Positions 54,836 to 64,000 of a stretch of 64,000 bases of DNA are shown one piece after another. The stretch is taken from positions 682,001 through 746,000 of the forward strand of contig JAHEWK010000011.1 of the NCBI GenBank assembly GCA_020740775.1. The letters are read 5' to 3'. Made by a program: the position numbers and the translations under genes. The stretch is from Ilyonectria destructans (lineage: Eukaryota; Ascomycota; Sordariomycetes; Hypocreales; Nectriaceae). How positions within the stretch are numbered: position 1 is the stretch's first letter; each line of letters begins with the position of its first letter. The notes beneath the pieces are model-generated. The model saw nothing but the letters and a program-made list of their open reading frames with translations, was not told where the DNA came from and searched no databases.

Positions 54836-56355
54836 ATGACTCAAACCAACGGCACCAACGGAAAGAAAACTCCTACGAACGGAACCCCCTCCAAAGTCGA
54901 CATGTCCATCGCGTTGAAGGCCAATGATGCAGCTGCCGTCCCAGATCTGATTCAGGAGATCAGCTCGCTTGGAAAGAACTTCAACAGTGATGATGATCAG
55001 GCGAGAATCAAGCTTGCAATGAAGGCGAGGGCATTGTGGAAGTCCTTGGAGACACCACGAGAGACCATGATTCGCCACCTTTGGGCTGAGGTTAGTGCAG
55101 ATTACCTGGCCATTCAGTCACAGTACCGTCTCATGGAGCATACCAATATGGCACATTTTACTTCGGCAGTGCTAACCTGATGGCATTTTAGCCGTCCGTG
55201 ATGTGCGCCTTGACTGCCGGCTTCGACAAGGGCCTGTGGGCCTATCTGGCCGAGACGGAAGGTTCCTTCACTGTTGCCGACGCAGCCAAAGCGGTTGAAG
55301 TCGATGCAGCTCTTCTAGGTATGCAGCAAGATCGACAACATGCACGTTTCTGACAGCCACAGGTCGACTTTTGCGCCATCTTGCTTCCATGGGATACCTT
55401 AAGGAGGTTGGTTCAAACACCTACGAGCTTACCAACTTTACTCGGTCCATGTCCATCCCCATTATCGGTGCGGGTTACCCTTGCATGTAAGCTTGCCATA
55501 CAGTTCCCTGCCAAATTCAATGCTGACTTGGTATTAGTGCCGGTGCCTGTGTGAATGCCCTCGGCCAGTTTCACGAGTACGCCAATCTCAAAGGCTGGAA
55601 AGACCCCACCGACGTGTACGACTCTCCACTGCAACACGGATACAGGACAAAGCTCAACTTCTTCGAGCACTTGCACAACAACCCTCCCTATGGCCAGCAG
55701 TTCCATCATCACATGGGTGGATACCGTCAAGGCCGGCCATCTTGGATGGACACTGGGTTCTTCCCTGTGGAGGAGAGGTTGATCGCAGGTTTTGAAGAGG
55801 CCGAAGATGCTGCCTTGCTTGTTGATGTGGGTGGTTCGTTTGGCCACGATCTTGCAGAGTTTAGGTCCAAGTTCTCAGACGCTCCTGGACGTCTGGTTCT
55901 CCAAGACCTGCCTGTCGTCATCGAGCAGATTCAAAACTTGGATGCAAAGATTGAGAGGACTTCGTATGACTTTTTTACGGAGCAGCCCATCAAAGGTATG
56001 TGAAGCGTCCTTTTACATGGCACGCGGTCTAATCCCAATAGGTGCACGTGCATACTACATGCACTCTGTCCTACACGACTGGAATGATGAGACGTGTCTC
56101 AGGATCCTCACGACCGTCATGGCAGCAATGAAGCCAGGGTACAGCAAGCTCTTAATCAATGAGAATGTGATTCCAGAAACCGGAGCACAGTGGGAGGCTA
56201 CCGCCTTGGACATCATGATGCTGACCCTCCTGGCCTCGAGAGAGCGAACTCGCGAGAACTGGGAGACGTTGCTGGGCAAAGCCGGCTTGAAGATTGTCAG
56301 TGTTTGGACCGTGGCAAATGGAGTTGAGAGCTTGATTGAATGCGAGCTGTCTTAG
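54836..56355 (+). CDS. SAM-dependent O-methyltransferase
   Basis: Predicted 425-aa cytosolic enzyme of the COMT-like class II O-methyltransferases that act on fungal aromatics and polyketides. Exons 54836-55090, 55192-55318, 55363-55486, 55538-55995 and 56042-56355; introns 101, 44, 51 and 46 bp. N-terminal dimerisation region with PSVMCALTAGFDKGLWAYL and a winged-helix segment RLLRHLASMGYL. The SAM-binding glycine motif is LLVDVGGSFGHDLAEF; motif II region LVLQDLPVVIEQ; catalytic base region AYYMHSVLHDWNDETC contains the expected HDW. C-terminal LLINENVIPETG and IECEL are typical. All key motifs present, so probably active. No synthase gene nearby, so the substrate cannot be guessed. Confidence 0.92.
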
Positions 56356-56873
56356 AGGCAAATGTGTGGGCTACTAGATGTACTAGCAAGCGAGTGCCTT
56401 GGGCTGTGAATGAACTAGGGGATTGACGTTGACTCTTAGTGGTGCTGAGGAGGCAGTGGTGTCACGCACCTTAGGTTGATGTGCTTTTGTATTTGGATAG
56501 AGTTCTGTGATAATATTGCACTTTGCCTGTTATTCGTTGCATTTTATTTTTCTCATCGTGAAGATACTTGGGTGCTCCCCCGTCCGTCAAGGTGGTTGGT
56601 GTTGTCGCAGTGCGTTAGTGCCACTGAGCAAACCACGGCTATTGCACTAACAATCTTTGACATCCGGCCCCACTCAAGCTCGCTCCCTCCGCAACTCCAC
56701 ATTTCATGGTCATCTCCACGCCACCAGAGCCTCAACCCGCAATCGACGCCCGCCACCGCAACCTCCTTATCACCGTCGCCTCGCCGCATGAATCCGCCGC
56801 CCGCAACATGCGCAAGCCCGCCGTCTAAACCCAGCCCCGATGGCGTCCCAGGCGACGCTGACTCCCCGCAACA
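56356..56873. other. Intergenic
   Basis: Downstream of the methyltransferase and promoter of the Rtc1 gene. The last 150 bp is C-rich and lacks strong features. Confidence 0.55.
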
Positions 56874-59800
56874 ATGTATAACCGCGACTCCAAGATCATC
56901 CGCAAGCTCCTCGGCAAGGCGGCGCCTGAAACCCCCACCGGCGACCCGAACCACTCCATCACCAGCGCGCCCACGTCCTCGGCAACCGCAACCTATCGCC
57001 CTTCGAAGTCGCAGGACGGCGTCTACCGAGCCGGCGTTCCTATCCTCAGCCTCGATGTCTCGCCCGATCGCCGGGCCGCCGTCTTGGGCGGCGCACATAT
57101 CCTCAAGACGGTGGTGCTGGACGACCCGCAGAGCTTCAACTTCAACTTCCACGAGGGAGTCGATCTGCGGGCCGTCATTACTGCGCAGACATCTGGTCCA
57201 AAGGGGAACTCGACGGCTGACCAGCTCAGCATTCGCGACGTGAAATGGCACGGCCACTCGACCATATTTACGGCATGCGCCAACGGCAAGATCTTCACCT
57301 ACGACGTCTCCCGCGTCGGGTCTGGAGCAGCCGAACCATTGGAATACATACAGATGCAAGAAGACTCTCGACAAATCACGACACTCGACGTCAATCCACA
57401 TCTCAAGAGCTGGCTCCTCTCCGGCAGTCAGGACGGAATCGCCCGCGTTTTCGACACCTCGGCACCTTTGCAAGGCCGGTCCGGCGGCATCACCTTTCGA
57501 CAACGCTTCGCGCCCCTCAAATGCATCGATCCGATTAGACAGGTCAAGTGGTCGCCCAAGGTTGGGCATGAGATGGCCTGTTGCACTGAAGGAGGCGTGG
57601 TGCTGAAGTGGGATGTCCGACAGCCCGCCAGGCCAGTGCTACGGATCAACGCGCATGAGAAGGCATGCGCATCGATCTCATGGCATCCCGATGGGAACCA
57701 CCTCATAAGCGCGGGCTGGGATACCAAACTTCATGTATGGGACCTTGGAACCACTGCCGATAAACGCCAGAAGCCGAAATACACAGTGTCGACTCCCGCC
57801 CCCGTCTTCGCCATAGCCTGGAGACCTGGCCTCTGGTCGGCGACGGCTCAGAGCAAACGCGTCGCTCAGGTCGCTGTCTCATACGACGATAGCAGTTCTC
57901 GAAGGTATGGAACCTCGGCGGTGCATATCTGGGACCTTGCGCGGCCCACGATGCCCTACAAGGAGATTGAACGGTTCGAATCTTCACCAGCTGCCTTGCT
58001 TTGGCAGGATCAAGATATGCTCTGGACGGTGGGTCAGGATGGGCAGTTCACTCAGTGCGATGTCGCATTTGCACCAAAGGTCATTGATCGCCAGTCTACG
58101 TCATCCATGGCCTTTTCTCCCAAAGGCGATGTTCTCATGTTCCTCGATGAACGACCGAGTTCGCAGCGACCACGACCTCCAGTCAGCCACCATGCCGATA
58201 TCGTTCCCCGAACCCCATATGGATCAAGTCCCAATAATCAAATGCTGAGCATCAGCCGAAGCGACTCCGAGGAGGACGTCGTAGGTAGTTTCCTCGGTCC
58301 CCGACGACGACATAGCCGTAAGCGGACAGGGAGATCGGGGCCTCCAATGAGCACTACTCCTCCGTCCAGTTCGAGTATGCCCGATGACCATAAACTCCTT
58401 CTAGGGCTCGACCAGGCAATTAAAGTAACCGGCATGTTCAAGTCACAGCAAACAATGGCGTCGGGGCACGTTCCCAGCACCAGGACAACGCAAGTTTACC
58501 AGTATCTCTCGAGTATTTACCTCGAAACGCTCCAGCGCGAGCTCCCATACGTTAAGAGGGGCAAGGCCCTCGACAAACGAGTTGCTGCCATTATGGAACA
58601 GTACGCCAACGCAGCTCAGAGTGTCAGCCTCTTCCGACTTTCTCAAACTTGGCGCATTCTATCGTATGCGGTCGGGCTGCTTCTTGAGAGACGTGCCCAA
58701 TACCACCTTGAAGTGCGTCTCGGCCAGTTCCAGAAGCTCAAGATCGACGAAAAGAAGGGCAGTGGTAGGCTGAAGCCAGTCGACCTTTACTCTTCTGTTC
58801 GAAGCTACGGTGAGGAGACCCCAAGGCGGCTGTCTACTCAATCAACTGTCCCCATAGGCCGGTCCATGTCGAGTCGATCACTTCTATCCGAGGGGATCGA
58901 GAGCACCTCCAACGTCCCAACCCCTCTTGCACGACCGGCGGACCGCAATTACGACACATATGAGCACTCTCAACAAATCGGGAGAAAGCTGGCGGCAGTG
59001 ATGGAGCCTGACGAGCTTAGCTTGGGACCAGCGGTGCAAGATCATCTTGACGACACCCCCCGGAAACGTCTTGACTCTGTTCCCGTCTCCGAAGTGAGCC
59101 ATGATAGTGAGCGCTCACACATCTCCAGCACCGAAGGTTACGACTTCTACGATGCGGAAGCATTGGTCCAGGCTATGGATGTCCCCATGCCCCAGACGGA
59201 GCCGCTAACCCTCGACTACACTGGCCTCCAACGTGCTGACAATAGGAAAGTCGTTAGGCACGATTCCGATGAGAGTTTTGTTCAGATGTTTTCCACCTCG
59301 GATGCGACCAAACCGGCGCCGACTGCCTCCGTAACCAACGGCAACGGAACTTGGAGGTCGAGCCTGGCCAGGCACGCGTCCGACATGTCCACGCAAAGTC
59401 AGGAATTCCAGAGCCGGATTCGCGGGGAGACGTTGAAAACTACGGAAAACAAGGACCCGCCGAAGCGTCGTAAATCGTCCCGAGTGAACGAATCCCCGGA
59501 GGAAGTGTTTCTGATCTCGCAGACGACAATTGGAACCGACGACAGTTTTCCGTCTCAGACATCAGAGCCCTCACAGCCCGAATCAGAAATGCCAGTCAAG
59601 ACAAATGCGCCATCAATGCTGCCGCACATATCGGAACAGCCGGCTCAGCAGCAGCCAGCCATTCTCACGCCGTCGAGTCAACCCGGCCGGACTCCCAGCC
59701 CTGTCAAAGGACCGTCTCCAGCCCAGCAAGACGTTCGGCCCTATATCCTTGAATCCGACTATCTACCGTGGGAATACGATCCTCTATATCCCCATCCAAC

Positions 59801-60785
59801 AGTCTCCGACGGGCCAATACCCATGATATCGTCCCTTGATCCCTACTCTCTCATCACCAGGGCTCTGGACTACGAGTCCCGGAGTTCTGCTTTGAACGCC
59901 TCGGCAATTATCTTGTTGCTGAAACCTCTTGTGCCAGACTACGTTATCGACTATCATCAAGCTAGTGCCATCCTCCGGCAACACCACTCGCGCCTCATGC
60001 GCATGAGTCTCTTTATCGAGGCATCGCTCCTCCGTAACCTCTGCATTCGAGGCTGGCCCGAAGGGTTGCCTGAATGGGGCGAAAACTACACTGCCATCTT
60101 CACACCTGCTCAACAGGGCGTCAAGGTTAGCTTCTTTTGCGCTTCCTGCCGAAAACCCAGGGAGATTGATCCCAAGGGCGGCAAGGCAGCGGTCTGGATG
60201 TGTGATCGCTGCAAGAAGGCCATGGCTCCTTGCGCTATCTGTGGGCACCGGGATCCAGCGCAGGCCAGTTACGTCCCCGCGGATATCACCAAGGCAATGG
60301 ACACGCCAGATACACGCCTGTCGGAGTGGTGGTACTGTCCCGGCTGCGCCCACGGCGGACATGCTTCCTGTCTCCAGGCCTGGCACGCTCCTCTCGGTTC
60401 CCCAGACAGTTCCAACGGATCGACCACGTTTAGCGATGGCTGCTGTCCCCTCGACGGCTGCGGCCACGCTTGTCTGCCGGGAAAATACCGCGCCGAGACA
60501 ACGACAGCTCGATCCGACGAGCTCGGCCGCGCCACTGTCGAGAAGTCGCGTGCGCGAGAGGATCGCGCAAACAGCAGCAGCCGGCGGTCGAGTCCGCGCC
60601 CTGGGTTGGACCGGGCCGTGAGAAGCGACACCAACGACATCCCGCAGAGCCGGGCGGTCGGCATGGCGCGAGAGGCTCTCAACAAGGGCAGCGGTGGCAT
60701 CCTTAGCTCCAGTCCAAACAGGCCTCTCGTCACGGGAGAACGGGAGAGGCGGAAGAGCGTCAAGTTCGCGGGGCCCGACAAGTGA
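56874..60785 (+). CDS. Rtc1/Sea2 (WDR24) subunit of the SEACAT/GATOR2 complex
   Basis: Single-exon 1303-aa protein. N-terminal WD40 propeller (about residues 55-430): VPILSLDVSPDRRAAVLGGA, QLSIRDVKWHG, QITTLDVNPHLKSWLLSGSQ then DGIARVFDTSAP, IRQVKWSP, CASISWHPDGNHLISAGWD then KLHVWDLG. A long Ser/Pro-rich middle (430-1040) contains a helical segment. The C-terminal zinc-binding RING-like region has Cys/His clusters FFCASCRKPREI, MCDRCKKAMAPCAICGHRDP, WWYCPGCAHGGHASCLQAWH and CCPLDGCGHACLPG. This architecture is that of yeast Rtc1 (Sea2) and metazoan WDR24, vacuole/lysosome-associated activators of TORC1 amino-acid signalling. Length is in the usual range for filamentous fungi. Conserved core gene; no oddities. 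Confidence 0.92.
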   Translation: MYNRDSKIIRKLLGKAAPETPTGDPNHSITSAPTSSATATYRPSKSQDGVYRAGVPILSLDVSPDRRAAVLGGAHILKTVVLDDPQSFNFNFHEGVDLRAVITAQTSGPKGNSTADQLSIRDVKWHGHSTIFTACANGKIFTYDVSRVGSGAAEPLEYIQMQEDSRQITTLDVNPHLKSWLLSGSQDGIARVFDTSAPLQGRSGGITFRQRFAPLKCIDPIRQVKWSPKVGHEMACCTEGGVVLKWDVRQPARPVLRINAHEKACASISWHPDGNHLISAGWDTKLHVWDLGTTADKRQKPKYTVSTPAPVFAIAWRPGLWSATAQSKRVAQVAVSYDDSSSRRYGTSAVHIWDLARPTMPYKEIERFESSPAALLWQDQDMLWTVGQDGQFTQCDVAFAPKVIDRQSTSSMAFSPKGDVLMFLDERPSSQRPRPPVSHHADIVPRTPYGSSPNNQMLSISRSDSEEDVVGSFLGPRRRHSRKRTGRSGPPMSTTPPSSSSMPDDHKLLLGLDQAIKVTGMFKSQQTMASGHVPSTRTTQVYQYLSSIYLETLQRELPYVKRGKALDKRVAAIMEQYANAAQSVSLFRLSQTWRILSYAVGLLLERRAQYHLEVRLGQFQKLKIDEKKGSGRLKPVDLYSSVRSYGEETPRRLSTQSTVPIGRSMSSRSLLSEGIESTSNVPTPLARPADRNYDTYEHSQQIGRKLAAVMEPDELSLGPAVQDHLDDTPRKRLDSVPVSEVSHDSERSHISSTEGYDFYDAEALVQAMDVPMPQTEPLTLDYTGLQRADNRKVVRHDSDESFVQMFSTSDATKPAPTASVTNGNGTWRSSLARHASDMSTQSQEFQSRIRGETLKTTENKDPPKRRKSSRVNESPEEVFLISQTTIGTDDSFPSQTSEPSQPESEMPVKTNAPSMLPHISEQPAQQQPAILTPSSQPGRTPSPVKGPSPAQQDVRPYILESDYLPWEYDPLYPHPTVSDGPIPMISSLDPYSLITRALDYESRSSALNASAIILLLKPLVPDYVIDYHQASAILRQHHSRLMRMSLFIEASLLRNLCIRGWPEGLPEWGENYTAIFTPAQQGVKVSFFCASCRKPREIDPKGGKAAVWMCDRCKKAMAPCAICGHRDPAQASYVPADITKAMDTPDTRLSEWWYCPGCAHGGHASCLQAWHAPLGSPDSSNGSTTFSDGCCPLDGCGHACLPGKYRAETTTARSDELGRATVEKSRAREDRANSSSRRSSPRPGLDRAVRSDTNDIPQSRAVGMAREALNKGSGGILSSSPNRPLVTGERERRKSVKFAGPDK

Positions 60786-61092
60786 ACGAAGGTCGCATTT
60801 TGGATTGTCACAGCATCGTTTTTGGACTATTTATTTTGGATTTACGCGCGGCGCAAGGTTTGACATTTCCGTCATTGTACGTGTATGGTTGGGTATGATA
60901 CTCGATACACCATTTATTAGCATAATACGATCACCGTTTCGATACCCGATGGACCTTCAATTCAGGAATTGTAAATCTGTCTGTCATCTTGTGCTCAATA
61001 TAATATAACATGATCCAACCGACGCGCTACGTCTGAGGTCCATGCCCAGTCCCGAACACCATGCCAAGACTCGATAAAAACACCCTCAAGCT
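60786..61092. other. Convergent intergenic region
   Basis: 307 bp between converging 3' ends; no feature beyond expected 3' UTRs. Confidence 0.6.
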
Positions 61093-63007
61093 TTATCTTG
61101 AAACATTCTCTCTCAGTCCTTTAGTTCTGAGCGTAAACTTAGCGTCGCCCTCGTCAAAGGGTAGTGACACGACGACATCATTCAGGCTCTCCACTGCCAC
61201 CTCATCAGGTGTTCCATTACCGTTGCTCTTCATAAGAGCCTTCCTCAGCGCATCCCCGTGCTGATTCATCGTCTCGCTTTCACCACTGCCCCGTCGACTC
61301 CCAGCAGTACTACTGCCGTCGCCATCAATTTGGGTTGACATGGTCGACAGCCTACCCTTCAGTCTACCAGCCCACAGTCCCCGAACACCACCCTTTTTGC
61401 GCTCGGGTACATCCTCGGTCCCGGCGCTGCAAACGTAAAGCAAGTACTTGAGATTAGGAAGCGAGTGTCGGATGTCGACGACCTTCAGGCCTTGGGAGGA
61501 GCAGAGGGACTCGATGTTCTTGTTGAGGAGGAACCAGGCGTATTCGAAACGCCACTGGCCAACCGTAGACCCCCCTCGGGGGAGATAGAGAGGGAATTCT
61601 CGCCGGGACACAGTCTTGTCAGAGAGATGGGAGATGTCATCCCGGGCATAAGAGCGAGACCCAAACGCATCGAGGGGGTATGGTAGCGGGTGTGAAAGAT
61701 AGAATTGTAGGTGGCGCGTGAGAAGGGACACGAAGCCGAGGCCGGCGGAAAGAACATCCTCGGTGATCTGCCTGGCCGTGGCAGAATCGTAGGTTGAGTT
61801 TGGCAGGGGAACATTACAAATCTGGAACGACAGGGGAGGCGCATTGGGAATCGGCGTGATGGGGAAGATGTCGGCGAGATCTGAGCATATGCGACGGCGT
61901 TGCCCTCGGATCTGCTGCTCCGTCTTCTCGACGAGCTCCCTTGACGCCCGCAGGTTTTCCTCGTTGTTCGCAATGTCCTCCTCCGCCTTGGCCTGAAGTT
62001 CCCTCCCATCGGCTATAGCTGCTCTTCGACTCCTGAGCGATTCCAGGAGATCGTCTCTGTGCTTCTCTGCAAGTCGGTTCGCTCGTCGTTGCGTCGTGAC
62101 ATATTTTTCGGCGAGCGCGACGGCCTCCTCTGCTGTCCCTGAAGTATCCGCAGGACTCTCCTCCAAAATTTGGTTTATTTCACCCATAATGCGTCGCTGC
62201 GTTTCCATGGCATCCTCGATGGAGCTCTCTAGATTGGCTAGCTTCATTAGCGCATTATACGACGAACTCGCGATTGTCGGTGCCTGCTTGGGATCGGATA
62301 TACGGTTGGGGAAGTCGAGCGAGTAGATTCCGTCTTCGAGGTGGAAAACGAGGGCATTCGGCGGGAATCGCCTATCCATTAGGGTTCCAACGAAGTTAAG
62401 GCGTCGCAAGTCCACCATCTCCTCCAACAAGAAGACCCAAGATTGTTGTTTCGGTCGCTTCGCCCACAGGCGGATAGTCATGACGCACGATCTCGAAATC
62501 GTCGGCTCGCAGTCACCCAGACTGAAAAACTGAAAGTTGAAGTTCTGGACACGTTAGATTCGGCTCAACACAAGGTGTCGCATGTCTGCTTACCGCCGAC
62601 CTCTCCCTCACCTCGCTCACGTAGACAGGATCAGCACACCCGCCTACGTGCAGCGAGTAGAAGACATCCCCAACAGCCTCCTCGACCAAAGTCTCCAGCT
62701 TCTTTTGCCTCGCCACGGGGTTCGCGTGCGCCATGCTCAAGCTGGTTCTACGGGCAATCTGCGGTCGCAAGCTCTCAGACCGCAGGCTGTCGTTCCGGAG
62801 GTTCTCGGACGATCGCGACGGATGCAATTGGCCCGACTCCCTCAGCACCTGGAGCTTCTTGGGGCTCCGGTTGATATCTGCATCGTCCGTCGTGCGCAGG
62901 GTCGCGGGCGCAAAGGACAGGTTTCGCAACCAGACGCCGCGGAGGTGGCGCAGCTTGCGGTTCTGGGCCAAGAGGCGCGGTCGACGCGGTTCGGCGAGGG
63001 ACGACAT
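61093..63007 (-). CDS. Vps38/UVRAG-like (Atg14-domain) subunit of PI3-kinase complex II
   Basis: Predicted 621-aa protein. Exons 63007-62594 and 62544-61093 on the minus strand; the 49-bp intron (GTAAGC to TCCAG, branch TCTAAC) joins VYVSEVRERSA to NFNFQFFSLGDC, the family's conserved C2-like junction. The domain continues MTIRLWAKRPKQQSWVFLLE and GTLMDRRFPPNALVFHLEDG. A long coiled coil covers about residues 225-330 (LVEKTEQQIRGQRRRICSDL at its end). The C-terminal domain has ICNVPLPNSTYD, GFVSLLTRHLQFYLSHPLPY, FEYAWFLLNKNIESLC and LPNLKYLLYVCS. This order is that of Vps38/UVRAG, which with Vps34, Vps15 and Vps30/Atg6 makes complex II for endosomal sorting. An Atg14 assignment is less likely because the N terminus lacks the zinc-Cys repeats. 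Confidence 0.86.
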
Positions 63008-64000
63008 GGCGTGTGCATGCTGCAGCGTACGCAGCGGAAGACGACGGCGACTATATCATCGGAGGAGCAAAGATTCAGGTATTGCAGTGGCGACGTTGGC
63101 GTTGGAGAGCTGGTAGCGCGAGAGGGGTGGCGTCGTCATGGAAGCTCGGAGCTTAATCAATCGATTGAGGTCACGCACGCTAAGCCGCGGTAGTTGCATG
63201 CCCGTTTTAGTGATAACGGACCACTCCCAGTCTCACACCGTACTCACCTTACAGAAACCATGCGTCAACACCAAGGTTGGCAACATTTACATGCCGTGGA
63301 CGCACATTCTCAATTTCCTGAGAGCTTCAACTTTTCCAACATAATGCACGTGGTCTCGGCCATGCTGTGCAAAGTACAAAGCCCCTGTTGTCTCGCGGCA
63401 CACTGCATGTCAGCATGGCTGCAGCCCAGAATGGGTGATGATGAGCGCAGCCCGCCATCCGCAACCCGCAGCTCGCATGACGAGTTGACTGCATATAAAT
63501 TTTCCGTGGCTGTCGAAACTGAGATTAATTGTACTCGGACTCCCTTCCGACTAGCCGTGTCGCTCCACAGCCTTTCGCCAGCTCTCGCGTCTGATGTCTG
63601 ATGTCTGATGTCTGATCAGCTTGACTCACTCAACAGAGACATTTTTCTTAATTGATACGGAGTAGCCTTTTCCTATTGGCTGCGAAGCAGTTCAGTTTAC
63701 AACTCGAACATCGGCTCAGACGATTCCCCCAGCTGCTTCGACGTGTACTCTACTACTCCACCTCCGTAGGTGCAAGGTACTGCGGAGAATCAGGTCATTT
63801 TTTACAAAATGATAGTTAGGTTTACGTTAAGAGGTACAGTTTCTCTGTATGCTACGAGACTTGTCCATTCCAACCCCACCAATGTGTTGTATTGTACATG
63901 GGGTCTACTATGTTCGCCAGTGCTGGAAGGGAATAGCCGGATGACCGTGGTTTGTGGGGGCATATTCCGCCACTGCAATGCTACCGATGGGCCCGGAGCT
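63008..64000. other. Window end; no gene seen
   Basis: Contains the promoter of the Vps38-like gene. A heptamer repeat is listed separately; no coding region is supported. Confidence 0.55.
63589..63616. repeat. Microsatellite, four copies of gtctgat
   Basis: Four perfect 7-bp units gtctgat. Length is not a multiple of three; it lies in non-coding DNA. Confidence 0.9.

Noticed and set aside
29275..56355. Secondary-metabolite cluster (P450, methyltransferase, regulator, permease, kinase)
   Set aside because: No polyketide, peptide or terpene backbone enzyme is present, the genes are spread over more than 25 kb with unrelated genes between, and CYP505 acts on fatty acids.

Overview
The window is nuclear DNA from a filamentous ascomycete. 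The gene content (Zn2Cys6 regulator, HET-domain protein, self-sufficient CYP505 P450, GPI-anchored and BIM1-like secreted proteins, PTH11/rhodopsin-type 7TM protein) and the many 43-100 bp introns with GTATGT/GTAAGT donors and CTAAC/CTGAC branch sites suggest a Sordariomycete, perhaps Hypocreales. That placement is inference from family knowledge; no species can be named from the sequence alone. No tRNA, rRNA, CRISPR or intact transposon was recognised.

Layout. 0.4-6 kb: an acyltransferase-3 membrane enzyme, a GPI-anchored serine/threonine-rich protein and a membrane-anchored BIM1/X325-like protein. 6-10.4 kb has no convincing gene, only a possible coding relic. 10.4-14 kb holds a secreted protein made of 34 short Cys-containing units and, next to it, two broken, inverted relatives. 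14-16.8 kb looks empty. 16.8-25.4 kb: a divergent pair (SRPBCC-fold protein and NAD(P)-binding SDR/NmrA-like protein), a Zn2Cys6 regulator and a 916-aa Cys-rich protein of unknown function. 26.4-36.8 kb: a multipass membrane protein, the CYP505 P450:reductase fusion, a P-loop kinase-like protein and a GABA/choline-type APC permease. 36.8-49.5 kb: an accessory-looking stretch in which one zinc-finger-plus-helical module occurs in a HET-domain protein and two stand-alone proteins, with a decayed fragment of a fourth copy. A hidden 92-aa spliced gene lies among them. 49.5-56.4 kb: a 7TM fungal rhodopsin-domain protein and an O-methyltransferase. 56.9-63 kb: two conserved housekeeping genes, an Rtc1/WDR24 homologue (SEACAT/GATOR2, TORC1 signalling) and a Vps38/UVRAG-like subunit (PI3-kinase complex II).

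The regions differ in character. The right end (56.9-63 kb) is conserved core. The 10-14 kb and 37-49 kb segments carry repeats, relics, lineage-specific families and long gene-poor DNA, as expected of fast-evolving accessory chromatin. Nothing here forms a recognisable biosynthetic cluster: P450, methyltransferase, regulator and transporter are present, but without a backbone synthase and scattered over about 40 kb. The most interesting system is the HET/zinc-finger-module locus at 39.2-49.5 kb. The second is the repeat-built secreted protein with its decayed neighbours. Gene models were spliced by hand; each stated model keeps one open frame across all its exons.
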